This document shows, piece after piece, positions 36,930 through 51,109 of a stretch of 64,000 nt of DNA. Each line of letters starts with the position of its first letter. Positions within the stretch are counted from its first letter, which is position 1. The notes beneath the pieces are model-generated. The model saw only the letters and a program-made list of their open reading frames with translations. It had not been told where the DNA came from and searched no databases. The translations under genes were made by a program, and so were the position numbers. This DNA is from Certhia americana (taxonomy: Eukaryota; Chordata; Aves; Passeriformes; Certhiidae), in assembly GCA_018697195.1 (NCBI GenBank), contig CM031878.1, forward strand, positions 32,649,614 through 32,713,613. The letters run 5' to 3'.

Positions 36930-37385
36930 AACTGATGCCTTCTGGAGGCTGACCTGAAACAGAGACTAGACAGAGCAAAAGGATAAAACAGGTATTTGTT
37001 AAAAGGCCTCAATGGGTACACCTGGGCCATACAAGAACCCAGCCAGACCACATCCAAGATGCACCCAAAATGGTCACAAAATGGACGATCGATAACGAGG
37101 TCTCACAGTTTTGCAAGTTCTGGTCCATTAGCCTATTAGAATCAATTGTCCAACTATAGCTTCAGGTTATGAAGCTCCATCCTCCTTGTTTGTTCTTCTC
37201 ACTTCACTGTTGTTTTTGTTCTTAGGCCTGAAAGTTGTCCTTGGTATCAAGCTAGAGAAGGAATTGTTTTGTCTATCTCCTCTGTGAAGAGAGCTTTGTA
37301 GCACTTAATATAAAACCTAAAACTACCCACCAAAACATCACAGAATCTAAAATATATAAAAGCTAAAACTAAGACTAAAACTAAA
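36930..37385. mobile_element. LTR remnant upstream of PLIN2
   Basis: It directly follows the CR1. The part at 37098-37378 is shared with the LTR at 18815-19105 in a HAUS6 intron. An AAGGCCTCAATGGGTACACC phrase is characteristic of a bird LTR family. It looks like a solo LTR with no internal retroviral genes. Confidence 0.65.
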
Positions 37386-40300
37386 CCAGAATTTTTCACT
37401 TCTTTGAACAGATTTATTACACTTCAGCTAGCATGCATACCAAAAATTTACATGCACTCTGCTCTTTTCATTACATTGTTGTCATCTGAGAGCTCTCTGT
37501 TTCTTTTCCAGGTCATGTGGCTACTCAGGTGTAAACCACTCAGCATGCCCATGGCTACCACAAAATTAATGAACTCCCTTTGTCAGAAGCATCTCTACTG
37601 GGAATTGTGGACTGTTCAGTGATTTATTTACTAATAAGTAGCACCATTATTTGTAGTACGAAACACCCGAGACTTGCGCAGCCAGAATGCAGTAGCTAGA
37701 GATAGTACCAATCTCTTGACAGTCCTTGGCAGGCTAAGAATGTAGATTGTGGTTATGTTTTTCTTCACAACTAGGTGCCTTTCTGTATCTTAGAAACTTG
37801 GAGGGGCTTGAAAATCTCAAGAGTTGCCTCTTGAGAACATTGCCTTTATTGCAGGACAGGCAGAGAGGGAGAAGGCAGAGCAATGAAGGGGGAGAGGATG
37901 GCATCACACCTTGGATTGACCAAGTTCCTCAAATATCATAAAAAAGAGAGAGCAGTGGTATGGTCCATGTCAAGACTGATGAAGAGGAAGGCAGAAGAGC
38001 ATCAAAAAGAGCTGTAGTAACATAACACAAAAGCATGACACACCAGACTTTGTTAAAAGAGGAAGGCAATAATAGTATACCCTTCCCTTCTCTTCCATGA
38101 GGCAAAGGCAGATGTTTAAAGTCACATACTGCATCTAATGAAAGAAGTTTCATTCTTTCAAGAAGTAACTCACAGTAATACATCAGTACATTCATCCCTC
38201 TAGGTCCATTCAATTAACATTTTGGAATATAAGTCCACCTTTGTGTCATTAGCTGCAGAAAAAAAATTAAATATATGAGTTTATTGAGCAGACAGTAAAC
38301 CTATCTATCCTTTGGTGTATGTCTTTTAAACTCATTATATTGTTCTTCATGATACAGAACACCACAGGTTTCAGCTTCCTATCTCTGTAACACAGCTCTG
38401 ACAGAGATAACAGTAATAGATAACATGGATCCTTCAGCTTTTTTTACCATCTTAGTACAGCCAAGTGGAGGAGTTGCTGGAATATCAACCCCGAGGCCTA
38501 GCAGTGTTGAGGGGATCTAGAGAGTGTCCTTGCTGTGGCATCACTGTGGCAGGGACTGGCAGTCGCGGGAAGCTGAAATAGCAGGATGTGGGATGCTCTA
38601 GGGGCCCTGACCAACAGTTCCAGCTGCTTCCAGCTGGTACTTTCACTTGTCTTGAGACCAGGTTATCAGCTGTTCCCTAGCAAGGTTCCCTAACAAGAAA
38701 GGCCAAAGGGGAGAGCAGTGCTAAGTCTGAAGGGACCTGAATAGTCTGCTAATATGCTGATGTAGGGCTGACTGACAGCTAGAGTGCTAGTGATCTGATA
38801 CAGGGATATTCACCTTCACCTCTCAGCTGGTGGATGGAGGGATATCTTGGGAACTCAAAAAATGGGGAACTGAGAGCCCTTCCAACAGATTGAAGCTACT
38901 TTTAAATAAAACTAGTCATGCTTTCACATCGAGATAGTTAGCCACAGCCTTTTCTCAGTCTTTAGGATGACTGTTCAAACAGTGAACATAACCGTGTTAT
39001 GAGAAACTATCTGAAAACTGTCTGTTTGGCTTGCAAACAGGGAGCAGAGAAGGGTGGCCCTTTGGAGCTGTCAACAATTTATGTCTACTCACAGCCTTAG
39101 GAAGCTGGCAGGCTTTGAAGGACTGCCTCTAGACAGTCTTTGGGGCTCTCAGTAGGGAACTGGAAGCACAAGAAAACTCACATGCCTTCTCTGCCTCAAG
39201 TTCTTGCCAGTAGCATGAGCACAGAAGTATTCCCAGCAGTCAGGAATCATGTAGGGACACAAAGGAAAATAAAGTGTTTATAGCTGTGAAGGATGGATGG
39301 TTCAGAGTCATAACATAAATAATCAATTCAATACATTACACCCGTTCATCTGACCTCAAAGATGTCTAATATTCAAAGAACATTTTTCTTTTGTGTGTTT
39401 CTACGTATCATGTGAGATACAAGTTATTCTACTGAACTGGGAATCAACATATTTGTGTTAGACACAGAGACTGTTAATTGGGAAATGACACAATTACCAA
39501 AGACTATTTTTGCTCAGCTTTCTCACTGTTCCACTTTCTTTCCACTCTCACAGTAATTAATTTCTAGTCTTTGTAACCCTGTCTTGCACCATTCTGTCTT
39601 TGAACTTGCAACTAACTTCCTATTCACTTAAACTGTTTATTTGCCTTACTCCTTGGGTTTGGGATTAAGCCTTAAGTATGTTTCTGTATGAAAAGCTTTC
39701 CCCTTTGTCTTGATTAATCATGTCAGTAGTTTTCATGCTGTGATTCACTTAGTTTTTCTGTCACCAAAAGATGATCGCAGATTTGTGAGGTCTGATCCTC
39801 ATTTCGTAAGTCCACACTAATTGTACTTAGGAAAATAGCATTCTATCTCTTGTTTCTGAGTAACACAACCTGCAGGTTTTCTGTATAACATACTCCTTTT
39901 TTTCTGGAATGTACTTATCTTTCTGTGTGTCTTACCTTTTGTTAGCTCTTCAAAGATCATTAACTCTCACCTCTTCAGCTGTGACAGAGTTAACCAAATA
40001 TATGATTCAAAAGAGACTAACTCAAACTTAGTTCTTCTCTGAATACTTGAAGAAAGGCAAAAGCAACCAACAGCATCATCAATTACAGGCAGACAGGCAC
40101 TATTAACTCACCCCCCAACAGATGTGACATGTTTAATTAAGATAGAAGAAGAGGGAACTGGACTAACTCATGCTGGCTTGATAAGGACAGGGAGTCCATT
40201 TTACATATTTACATATCATATGGGATTTTAAATTTTTTTTTTAATATGGCTACAGTTTATCTATAACCCTGCCAGATGTCGTCAGAAAGCTAGACAGCAG

Positions 40301-42127
40301 CCTGTTGTTATGGTGTCACGCTGCGCTTCAGAAAGATAACAGGTCTTTATGTCTCATGTGATACTTAGCTCTCATCAGCCCATGTCTACCCTTTAGTTTT
40401 CACCCTTTTCATATTAATTTCATAACTAATTAAAATGTAACTATTAAAATATAGCTATTAAAGCTATAATGGCTCTACTATAAGACCTTCCCACTATAAA
40501 ACCTGAGGTACTTCATATTTTTCTCCACCTATACCACATTTTTTAAATGTTTTATCAGCAAGCCACTTACTAGCAACTAATTATTTCTTTTTATCTGGAT
40601 CTGAGTTTTCTTTATTAAGTTCCAAAAGACCTAGTTCCTACTAGTTGTATATTTATTCTTACATCCTACATAGAAATCTAAGATGAATGCACTACAAAAC
40701 ATCCAATCTTTCTCTACTTATATTTCCTTTGATTTGATACCAAAGGAGAAAAGAGGGCCAGACAGCTGCTGGAAATCATTTTGACGTTACTGACTTCATG
40801 GATTCTATCCTGATTTAGCTACAAAGGATCTTCTGGCAGAAGCCTTTGGAGACAGAATCAAGTGTCAGGTTTCTTTCTTCCAGAAGAAGAGATTCTTCTT
40901 TTGGAACCTGTTTCCAAAGAAGCCTTGCTCTTACTCTGCCATGTTTGTGGAGGATACTCTTGATACTCTTTAAGTTTTCTACAAGCTCTTCACCTTAGTG
41001 GTTTGGTTTTTTTCCTTGAACAAGGCTAAATGTCTTTCTCTTAGAAGCATATTAGCATCCCTCTTGACAAGATACTTGTCCTCCTGTCCTCTTAACAAGG
41101 TACTTGCTTTGAATATGTGCTACTGATATGCAACTCATGCATGGAAATGTCCAAAAAGCCTGGTTAAGGCCCACTTGGCTGTTTTGCCACAATCAATAAA
41201 AATGACTCATCTTTTATTGCAGTGCAGAGTTCACCAACCTGCTAAATCAAACACTAATATTAAATTAGGCTGTTAGGTGCTTGCTTAATTGTACTGTGCA
41301 ATGCATGTACATAAGATTATTTATTCTGGTCAGTGATTCAGGGGAAGGAAAAGAAGCAGAAAAAGGTTCAAAATCCACTTGCAACAGTGAGGGTCTCCCC
41401 TAGATTCCATACTTGCTAAACACAAAACTGGTGATCCAGAAGTTTTTATTGCTTTGTTAGCAAGCCATTCTTTTCAATTTCACCAGCTTCAGTAAGAAGC
41501 AGACTTTAGGTATCCGGTTTTATTAACAGGGACGCAGGGGTTCCCTTCAGACTGGTGCATAAAGCTGCGGAAATCGAGCTCATTAGTGTTACAGAATTTA
41601 TAACTAGTTACTTTGTTTCTCCATATCATCTCGAAAAATTTTTCACAGTGTTGCTATTTACTTCTGTTTAATGGCTATTATCTGAATGTTATTCTTGTAG
41701 TCAGAAATAGAACCACTCACCCCCAGTGCTCAAAACCAGCAGTAAAGTGAACTTAATAAACCAGGAATATTAATATAACTGGTTTCAGATTAATATCCTA
41801 CTATGCTTTATAATGTAGTAGTGTTTTTCTTTCAAATTGTCAAGCCTGGGCTGGTAGGTAACATAGCTTTGAACAAGGGCAAATTTTCCTCAGCTCTAAT
41901 ATGAGTTTCCAGATATTCACTGCCTCTGGATGAAAGGCATGTCCAACTCAGACATTCAAAATCAGGTTTGCTTAGAAGCTGCGTTCTAGCTCTCTTAGTG
42001 CTTTAATTTTCCCAATTGTAAAATTAAAATGATGAGTTCACTTTGGTATTAACAAACAAATATGAGATGCATTCAGTGACCTCCAGTCTTTGGGAAAGTT
42101 TTTGAGCTGTAGTCCTATATCTTTGTA

Positions 42128-42182
42128 ACTAGATGATCTTTAAGGTCCCTTCTAACCCAAACTTTCATAAGATTCTGTGATC
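42128..42182 (+). mobile_element. Very short CR1 3' tail
   Basis: GATGATCTTTAAGGTCCC followed by CTTCTAACCC and ATAAGATTCTGTG is the CR1 terminal consensus. Only ~55 bp remain. Confidence 0.8.
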
Positions 42183-45100
42183 TGGATCTAATATAGCACT
42201 CTTACGCCTTTATCTTACCACTGGTGGGGGAAAAGTTTTCTTAGTCTGAGTAAGAAAGTATTCTTCACCTGAACTAACTAATGAACTAAAAGTCCTAATG
42301 AAGGAAAAATGTTTGTGATTTCATGTCAGTGGATTAGTGTAAGAAGCCTGATAATTAACCTGTAAATTTGTGTGAAACCTGTATCTTCATTCAGTAGGCA
42401 AATCTAAGAATACTTCTTTCCTTTTATTTTTAGGAGCATGTGGAAAAGGTGACTTTTTCAATCTCTTTGTCTTTGTTTTGCTATATGAGGTTACTTCTTC
42501 CTTAGATTTATTGGCCAAGGAGTTCCTGTGAGCATTTCTTAATTTACTTCTGGCAAGATAAGTCTAGTTAAGTTTGCCTTGACAGGTTCAAGGCAGACAA
42601 TGAGCAACTTGCATAAGGATGTGGGATGATGTTTCTCAATGTTCTGTCATCTGAAGTTCAAGGAAAACTTGAAGATGAAGGTTGTTCTTTCCCAGCTTCT
42701 GTTTCTATTTAAAAAACCAGAAGAACAGACATCAGCAAGTCCACGAATGTCCAAACCTGCACCAGAAACTGAAATGGAGTCTAGAAGGAGAAGAAAAGCA
42801 CTTAGAATAAAAAAAAAATAGTATCTCCATAGACTTAGTTGAGTTTTTGAAAGTGATAGAAATTCAGCATGTAGACTATTTTGTTAAGTATATTCTAAAG
42901 GTTAAAAAATTTGTTTTTCTTTCCCATGTTCAGGGCAGGATTGCCTCAGTCATGAACCTTCATAATTTGGATAGCTAAGTGATTACCCATCTTAAAGTGT
43001 ACACTTGTATCAAGTTTACAAATAATTAATAGATAATAATCCCTCATTTGTTATGGAGAGGAGCAACCATATTTGTTTGAGGGTATGATGACAATATTCT
43101 GAAGCCTGTACAAAGTTCACTGAAGAGGAACTGTAAAACTGTAGAAGTATTTTAGTCAATAAAACCACTAAGTTCTTATTTCTCTGATGCCCTGGTAGGT
43201 TAAGTGCAAAGAAAAAATAATACAAAGAAATAGAGAAGAAATAGCTACTTTAACATTTCCCAAGTATCTCCTGTTCTGTAGAAAGAGATGTTATTGCCTT
43301 CTCAGATCTGCCAAAGGAGAGAATTGTGTAATACTCCCCAACCCTGGTTATTTCAGATAATTTAAACAATACTCTTAACTCATCTCACATTGCCTCACAT
43401 GGGTTAATGAATGAATAATTTACACAAGAAGATCAAACTCTAGATCTGAAACTCTTATAACTTAGTAGAGGATAACAATCTGTTCTATCAGCGCTGGTGA
43501 AACAAAAAGAAGCTGCATCTCCCCTGTACAATACCATAATCATGCAGTAAAATCATCACAGAAGAGAACTTGGAAGAATTACATTCTCACCAAGCTACAA
43601 TTTCATACATGAATAGTCTCCTACCATTTAATTTTGAAACAGCTGGAATGAGGGCTTGGCACAGTACCCTAATACTCTCTTTGAAAAGCCCTGTTCTCTA
43701 ACCAAAAGAACAATAGGTACTGATCCTACAAAAAACTCTGCAGTAAGACAGTGAAACTGTGATCATGAAAGGTTCCAGGACTAAAGTAAAGCCAGCTTGA
43801 ATTATATATACAGAACAAGTTCTTTTGTTGGAACTTCATCTTCCATTCTTACAAGGGAGCATGTAAAGAACAAAGCAAGGTAGACTACAAAAACGAAGAA
43901 TGTAATGGAGTGATCAAGACCATCAGGCTCTTTTGCGGATGTATTAATACCAGGTGAAACTGCAGATGCATTTTTTGGGGGGATTTTGGGGGTTTTATAT
44001 CTTTTCTTAGATAATCTTGGATATTCCTGCAAGGAATATGCGCCCTTGGTACCAATTACAGACTGTTGTAGTTCCCCTCTTTGGGCAACAGTTTTCCATA
44101 ACCAGACTGAAATCTAGTTCCTAATTTCCTGGGTCTGGAGAGACACCTTTCATTGTGCTGCCGGTTAGGCATGTTCACAAGCACAATTTTTTCCGAGGAT
44201 ACGTATCAGTATGACTGCTTCAAATGCCAAAATATATGTCAGATTTTTACACACTAATCAGTGTAATATATACACTAATTATTGTGTAAAATAGATTAAA
44301 AAGCAGAAGACTGGAGATGATTTTAAATTGTTCAAGTGACCTTGCAGCTGGGAATAACTCTGGATAAGCATATGTGAAGAGCAGGCCTGTGATCCTCTAG
44401 CATGGACTGAGTTTAAGAGTGCCTGCCTGTCCACTTGCATACCTCTGCCCAGGCGTTGCTTTGGGGATACCCCAGTTCACAGGACAACAGAAATTAATTC
44501 ACTCTTTATGTTCAAGACACAAGTTTGTGGTTGTTTCCTCTGCCTGCCTGTTTCAACTCACACATTAATGTATGCCAGTGTAAGTACTGTAAGTGCATCC
44601 CTCCTCACAGGCTAACCCGGTTATGAGTTCAAGAAAGTCAGAGGGCACTATGCTGCAGAGGCTGGCTGCTCCATAAGGAAGGGGAGCTGGGAGGTGAAGG
44701 AGACCCTAGAAACTTACCCAGAGCACAGGACACCAGACAAGGTCAAGGTCATGAGACAGGGCTGGGGAAAGCCAGGAATACAAGCCAGCAATTCAGAGTT
44801 AGGACCAGGCTGTGTAAGGGTAAGAAGTGTTCACCAGACAGAGCCACGGTGATGAGGAAGGTCAGGATGGAACATCATCCTGTACCCTACGGTCTGGACC
44901 CAGGTTAGCTGACTAATGGCCAGACATAGACAGGATTGTCATGTAGTAGCACTTGTAGCTCAGGTAGGAACCAATCACTAGAGCAGCACCTTAGGTCAGT
45001 TCCCACAGGAAGGTAAGGATTTTCTTCAGTGGTGCCTGCAGGGGATGTCTCTTGGAGGAATCTGTGCAAGTTTACTAGAGAGAGGAGATAGTCCTCAATG

Positions 45101-47019
45101 ATATTAAATTACCCCGATGTAGCCCAACCCTCAAGAGGAGGGATGGTCTCAGAGCCCTTCAAACAAGTGTATTTCAAAGCTACAGTAATCAACAGCTGCT
45201 GAGAGGAGAATAAAAACTAACTCAGGGTCTGAGAACTCTTATTTCTGTTAAGCCAACTTCTTGCTCCTTCCAGGTTTCTTTGGTTTTTTTCCTTCTTCTG
45301 CCAGATGTATAAGGTTTCTATATTTAAGCTTAAAAGCAGAAGGATGATACGAAGAGAAAACACAAAGTAATTCTCTAAGTTACTACATGCCTACTAAAAA
45401 AAAGTAACAGTATGTCTCTTCCTTAAAGAGATTAGGGCAATAGGTTCAATAGGTTTATAAATTCACCTGAATTTAGGTGCTTAGTAAGAAATTAGTCCTA
45501 ATGCTGTGACTGCTCTTTCAAACAAGAATTATGACAGATAACCACTAACAATTATTTCTTGAAATTGCTGCTATCATCATATATGAATGAACTAGAGACC
45601 TCTACAAGTGATTTTTCACTCAAATCCCAGTAAGCAGGTCTGAATGTAAAGGCACTGCAAAGCACCATTTGAAGATCCATGCCCTTTTTATTCCAGCAGT
45701 TGGAGAGTTCCAACTCTAACTCAAGGCTAACTACTTTCTGAAAACCTTTTATCTGAACATATGCAGACATCTCCTTGTGAGGGAGAAATCTCTCTTTAGT
45801 ACCTTAAGAATGTGTAACCTACTTTAAGCTTTTCTTACAAAAATATCTCTAGTCTTTTTCCTGATACCTACCAAAAGCCTGTGTTTCTTCAACTTTTCCT
45901 ACTTTATCACAATGAGGTTATATTTGCAGTAAGCAGGTATCCTTTTGGCTTAGTCAGCATTTCTGTTCTAGCTAGGCTGCCTTTAAAAAAAAAAAAAAAA
46001 AAAGCATATCATGTGGAGTTAAAACCTATTCCTTTACACTCAAAACCTTGCTGTTTTTTCCTTGACTTTCCTCAGAACTATTCAGCTAATTGTGAAGTCT
46101 TCTACTCATATCTAACTACTTTTTTTCAAAGTGAAATATAGTGAGTCAATGAGTCAGCAGACAATAAGCTTCCTGAGTGAAGTCAGCAGTCACTATTTCC
46201 CCTCTATTCTGTAATGCAGAAATGTCAGAAAAAGATTGCCAGACTGCTATTTGTATTTACCATAATTGCTAAATACTTCATCTTTGACCTTTCCTCTAGT
46301 TTCTTTTACTTTACTTTTTTGTAAGTTACTAGTCTTTTGTATCAAAACCAACACTCTTGTTTTTAAAAATAAGGAAAGACAACAGATTCACAAATTAGGG
46401 TATTTTCTCCCTGATTTTTTTTTTTACTTGCTCATCCTTCTGATCAGTAACTACATTTAGCCAAATATTAAGGACAGAACTAGTCAGGTAGCAGCAAACC
46501 ATTAATTTATTCCTCTAAATAATTAATGTCAGTACCTCACTTCTTGCTAAATCCCTTCAGCACGGCCTATTTATAAAGCTCTTTTTCTGATAAAGCTGCA
46601 AAATTATGGAGCTTCTGTTCAAAAACAGACATCATGGCTTCCATTACAGATATAATATTTCTTGTAGCAGCTGAAAGTAAGAAAAAGAAAACAGACAAAA
46701 AGAAAACCAACCCAGCTCTTTGCTATTGCTTCATAAGAACTTTGAAGTTTTGGAACAACTAACTGTGACATCTGAAAATGTAATTCCAAAGAAAAATATA
46801 GTAACTTTCTAAGACCACATGATCTTCTCAAATGTATTATATACCATTTAAAGCAAATACCATGTGCTCCTCATGGAAATTATGCTAATAACACTAAATG
46901 ATAATGATACTTAGAATTATTTTGCACCAATAATTAATAAAGTATATAAGAACCTAATTAGGAGCAAAAGGGCTTTTAAAAATTTTTATTATTAAACAAG
47001 CATTCCACTTCTGACAGTC

Positions 47020-47686
47020 TGTCCTGGATTGATGCTGAATTGTATCCCCATTCATCTGTTTACCTCAGAAATAAGTTTTGCACCTTTAAAGCTGCATCTG
47101 AGAGTGAAGGGGGGAGAAGAGAAGCAGTGGAATGTCTAAGGTGGTTGTTTTCAAATATAAAGGTCAGAGTTTTCAGCTTTCCTGCACACACAGCCTGTGT
47201 TGTCTGCAGTGCAGACAGCAGGAGACCTGTTTTGTTTTTTGTTTGTTTTTGTCTAACTGAAGCAGAGAAGTTCTCCAGGCTATGGGTTGTTTTCCTTTTC
47301 TTTGGAACTGTTTGAACCTGCTCTGGACTCAAACCCAGAGGAGCCCCAGGAGCTCACACCTGTGTCCCACCAGGCCTGGCCTGGGCCCGGCATTTCCCAG
47401 CATGGAGGGACTGGGAACAACTGAGTGAGCTGAGCTACAGCCCACGGGAGAGACTTTCTGAATTCAGCATCTCTGTGGAGTGGAAAGAGGTTTTGTAGTT
47501 TAGTATTGTTCATTTGTTGTGCTGGGGAGTGCTTTGCCTGTTAAATAAACAGTTTTTTGCACTTCTGTCTGATGAAACTTTTTCTTTTTTTTCGTGAACC
47601 AGTTGGGGGAAGGGGCCACTTGAATTTGTTTTCTAGAGGAACCCCTTTAGAGATTTTCTCCCAAATTTGCCCTAAACCAGTCCTAA
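47020..47686 (+). mobile_element. Solo LTR of a bird endogenous retrovirus (ERVL-like)
   Basis: It starts near TGTCCTGGATTGATGCTGAA. It contains CACACCTGTGTCCCACCAGG, an AATAAACAG poly(A) signal near 47545 and AACCAGTTGGGGGAAGGGG, and ends in a CCCAAATTTGCCCTAAACCAG phrase. No gag, pol or env frame flanks it, so it is probably a solo LTR. Target duplications are no longer clear. Confidence 0.75.
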
Positions 47687-48388
47687 TTCTCAGATTTACA
47701 AAATGCATTAGAAACTTGTTATTAACTGCACTAAGCTTTGGATTAGAATGCAAGTGATCTGTCTAACATCCCTTAATAAGCAGACAGAGGTTCCAACAAG
47801 TACTGAATAGATCTCTCAGGGTTTGGAGGCCACTCTTCTATGTCAGTCCTTTCCCTGACAAAAAAACTTCCCATTTTCTTAGGTTATTGGCAGATAAGAG
47901 TTCATTCAGATCTCTATCAAAATACAAAAATGAAGCATCGTGCTGTAAAAGTGCTGGTATTTGTAAGCTCATCATCCTTAAGTTGCATGAGAGTACATGC
48001 AACTTTATAGCTTTGATGCACTCTGTTCCCTCAGGTGGAACAGCCTCACAGTCTTGTATTTGCTTTCACAGAATGACTTAACTTTCATGCTCACTTTCTC
48101 ATCCCTCTTTCAAAGACAACTCTTATGAACTTACTCGAACTGGTCAGATTTTTGGGCTTCAAGGCAAACTCTTGAGTATCTGTATTTGAATGAAAAATGA
48201 GTGGGCGTGACCTACAGACAGTTACAGTCACTAAGTATATAATTCTTAAGCCTACAGATCTTTCTCCTTCTAGGCAGCTATAGCTTTATCAGCTTTTCAG
48301 CATAGTTTTAACCCAGTACTGATCTTCCAAGCTTTTCCCACAAAGCTTCACAGTACATATATAAATTTCTTTTCTTGCTTTTTGATGT

Positions 48389-49165
48389 AGAATCATAGAA
48401 GCATTAAGGTTGGAAAACACCTCCAAGATCATTGAGTCTAACCTTTGACCAAAGACCACCATGGCAACTAAACCATAGCACTAAGCACCCATTCCAATAA
48501 TTTCTTGAACACTTCCAGGGATGGTGACTCCACCATCTCTCTGGGCAGCTCATGCCAGTGCTTGCTAATCCTTTCAGGTAGAACTTCTTTCTCATGTCTA
48601 ACCAGAGCCTCCTCTGGTTCAAATTAAAGCCATTTCCCCTTGTCCTGTTACTGGCTGCCTGGGGGAAGGGGCCAATTCCCACTTTGCTATACCCTCCTTT
48701 CAGATAGTCAGAGATAGTGATAAAGTCTCCTCTGAACCTCTTTTTCTCCAGGTTTAACAGCCCCAGCTTCCTCAGCTGCTCCCCATAAAATTTGTCCTCC
48801 AGACCCTTCACCAGCTCTGTTGCCCTTCTCTGGACATGCTCCAGCACCTCAATGTCTGTCCCACAGTGAGTGATGGGCCCAGAACTGAGCACAGAGATGC
48901 AGCCTCACCAGTGCTGAGCACAGAGGGACAGTCACTGCCCTGCTCCTGCTGCCCACACTATTGCTGGTACAGGCCTGGTTGCCACTGGCTGTCTTGGCCA
49001 CCTGGGCACTGCTTGCTCGTGTTCAGCTGCTGTCACCAGCACCCCCAGGCCCTTTCCCACCAGGAAACTTTCCAGGCACAGTACCCTCAGTCTGCAGTGT
49101 TACATGGGGTTGTTGTGCCCCAAGGGAAAGATCTGGCCTTGTTTAACCTCATTCAGTTGGCCTCT
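48389..49165 (-). mobile_element. CR1 LINE 3' fragment
   Basis: Antisense CR1 beginning at its terminal repeat (GAATCATAGAAGCATTAAGG). A minus frame at 48404-48892 retains EHVQRRATELVKGLED and GDFITISDYLKGG. Broken and 5'-truncated. Confidence 0.9.
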
Positions 49166-49950
49166 TAATTCTGCTTACTCTTGTAACTTCACTTGAATTT
49201 CTTCCACTAGTCATTATTTAATATGCCCGTAAGTATCATTGCTAGACTAATTGTTTAGGTAGTGGATCTATCACAATCCAAGGCTGTTCATAAGGAAGTA
49301 ATTTTAGTTTTATACACATAATTACTAAATTCATATTTGGATGTGAGCAATGAATTAATTTTTTTGATAAAAAGATTCTTGATATCATCACACAGACAAA
49401 CACTTAACTAACATATTCTTGAATAAATTCCACATCATTTATTAAAGCATTGTCCTATGACAAATATTTAAAAAAAAAAAAAAAAGATTTTGGCATTAGA
49501 TGGCATTCTGTGTATACTCTAAAAAAATAGGAACTTAATGTAAATGTTGACCATGAATTTTGTCTCACTAAGTTACTGGTGATCTTTTTTGTATTAAAGT
49601 GGAATTTATAGTTTCTCAAACCCTTGAAATGTCTTTGACAATCATAAGAGCAGGAATAAAGAAGAAATCTATACTCTCCAGATTATGGTTTTCAACCAGA
49701 CTCTACATTTTGGTAACTTTCATTACTATAACATCATGTAATTTAGAATTTAACTTTTAACTCTATTACTGGATGCAAACAAATATTAGACCAGAAAAAC
49801 AAGTATTTACAAAATCCTTGGGAACACCAACCTATTCCAATTGCTTAGTATGTTTAATACTGAAATTGGCTTGATAGAAACTTTCTAACACTGTTCTGAG
49901 TATTAGAAAGCATGCTGGTCACTTGGGGCACCCTTCCTCCACTTGAGCAT
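49166..49950. other. Non-coding DNA
   Basis: AT-rich; I see no gene or recognisable element apart from a short A-run near 49470. Confidence 0.6.
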
Positions 49951-50630
49951 TGAGTGAACGGTGTTTTTAGCATACACACTGATTGTCGGAGTCTGGAATT
50001 ATGAGGAATTTCTCTTTGCAAGTTTGAGAGATTTTAGAATCTCTGACAGAGTGTTTTTAACCTTTGTTCATAGAAAAAGGGCTTTTAGGCTCTAGAATGA
50101 AGCAGGGTATTTAAGAGTGTGTATTGAACAGTAGAATAGTGTGTAGTTTTATCACATGGTGAGAATTTTAGATATATGGGGTTTTTAGGATGGCAGACAG
50201 GTGATGACAAGATGGAGGAAGCACATAGCATTTGGGTTTCTTCCCTCTTCTTCCTTGCCTCCATCTTCTGCTGTGAGGTGGCACATTATAGTTGGATTAG
50301 AATAGAATCTAACCTTCTAACATAGATAATGGTTATTGGTGAAAAATTATAAATACTGATTACGTAGAATGTAGTATAAATATCCACGCCACCCTGAGGG
50401 TGGGAACATTAGGTTTTTAGTATTTCGTAGTGAGTAGTTGAGCATTAAGCCTTTTGCATTTTGTAGTTAGCATTAGGGCATTGGGCATTTGTGCATTTTG
50501 TAGTTAGCTTTGGTATTTGAAATGATAAGAAAAGATAAATTATGAAGAGAAAAGCCTCACGCTCGCCTTTCCTTCAAGATCTCTGGCTGGTGAAAACAAA
50601 ACTGTGTAAATTCTCAGCACAGAAAACAAA
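49950..50630 (+). mobile_element. LTR remnant (bird ERV)
   Basis: Phrases such as GATGGCAGACAGGTGATGAC, AAGATGGAGGAAG and GATTACGTAGAATGTAGTAT resemble a known style of bird LTR, with a TATAAATA-like box near 50373. The GCATTTTGTAGTTAGC unit is repeated (about 50455 and 50492). Edges are approximate. Confidence 0.5.
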
Positions 50631-51109
50631 AAAAATAGATTTATCTAATTCTATGACTGATGACATATTCATTAGCTATCCCTCCTTACTTGACTTTATT
50701 TGACATAATCTCACCCTTTATCAGAAGTCCTTATATGATTCTTCAGGGTCTGTCTTCAATGCCCAATGTCCTTTCTATGTGGCTGTTCCTTGACCTCTGC
50801 TTTTGAGTAAGTGCAATATTGTTGTTTTGCACTTCTATTTTGCCAGCCTTGCAGAGCTGTGCTAACATCCTGCTTGTGTTTTGCTTGACTTCTGTTTGCC
50901 TAAGTTGCATCCTTTATTTATTTCTCCAAAGTTATGCTTTGTTGTGTTCTACTGTCCTTGGAAAGAGCAAATAATTATTCTGTCCTACTTACCTTATCAA
51001 GTGAGTAAAATGCTGCTCTGTTCTACTGTCCTTACCATGTTGACCACAAATTTCACAGACTTCTCTCAATCTTCAGTCATTGTAACTTGTGGCAAAATGA
51101 CTGCAACCT

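Larger units (their letters stand above)
37386..48388. other. Gene desert upstream of PLIN2, part 1
   Basis: AT-rich non-coding DNA with no supportable gene. A short CR1 tail lies at 42128-42182. 44740-44757 holds tandem AGGTCA half-sites including TCAAGGTCA, the extended half-site bound by ERR/NR5A receptors. An LTR is at 47020-47686. Region 44500-45200 is moderately G+C-rich without a recognisable element. Confidence 0.6.

Noticed and set aside
37404..37622. 72-codon plus-strand frame next to the LTR upstream of PLIN2
   Set aside because: No family resemblance. It borders repeat DNA, and no partner exon was found.
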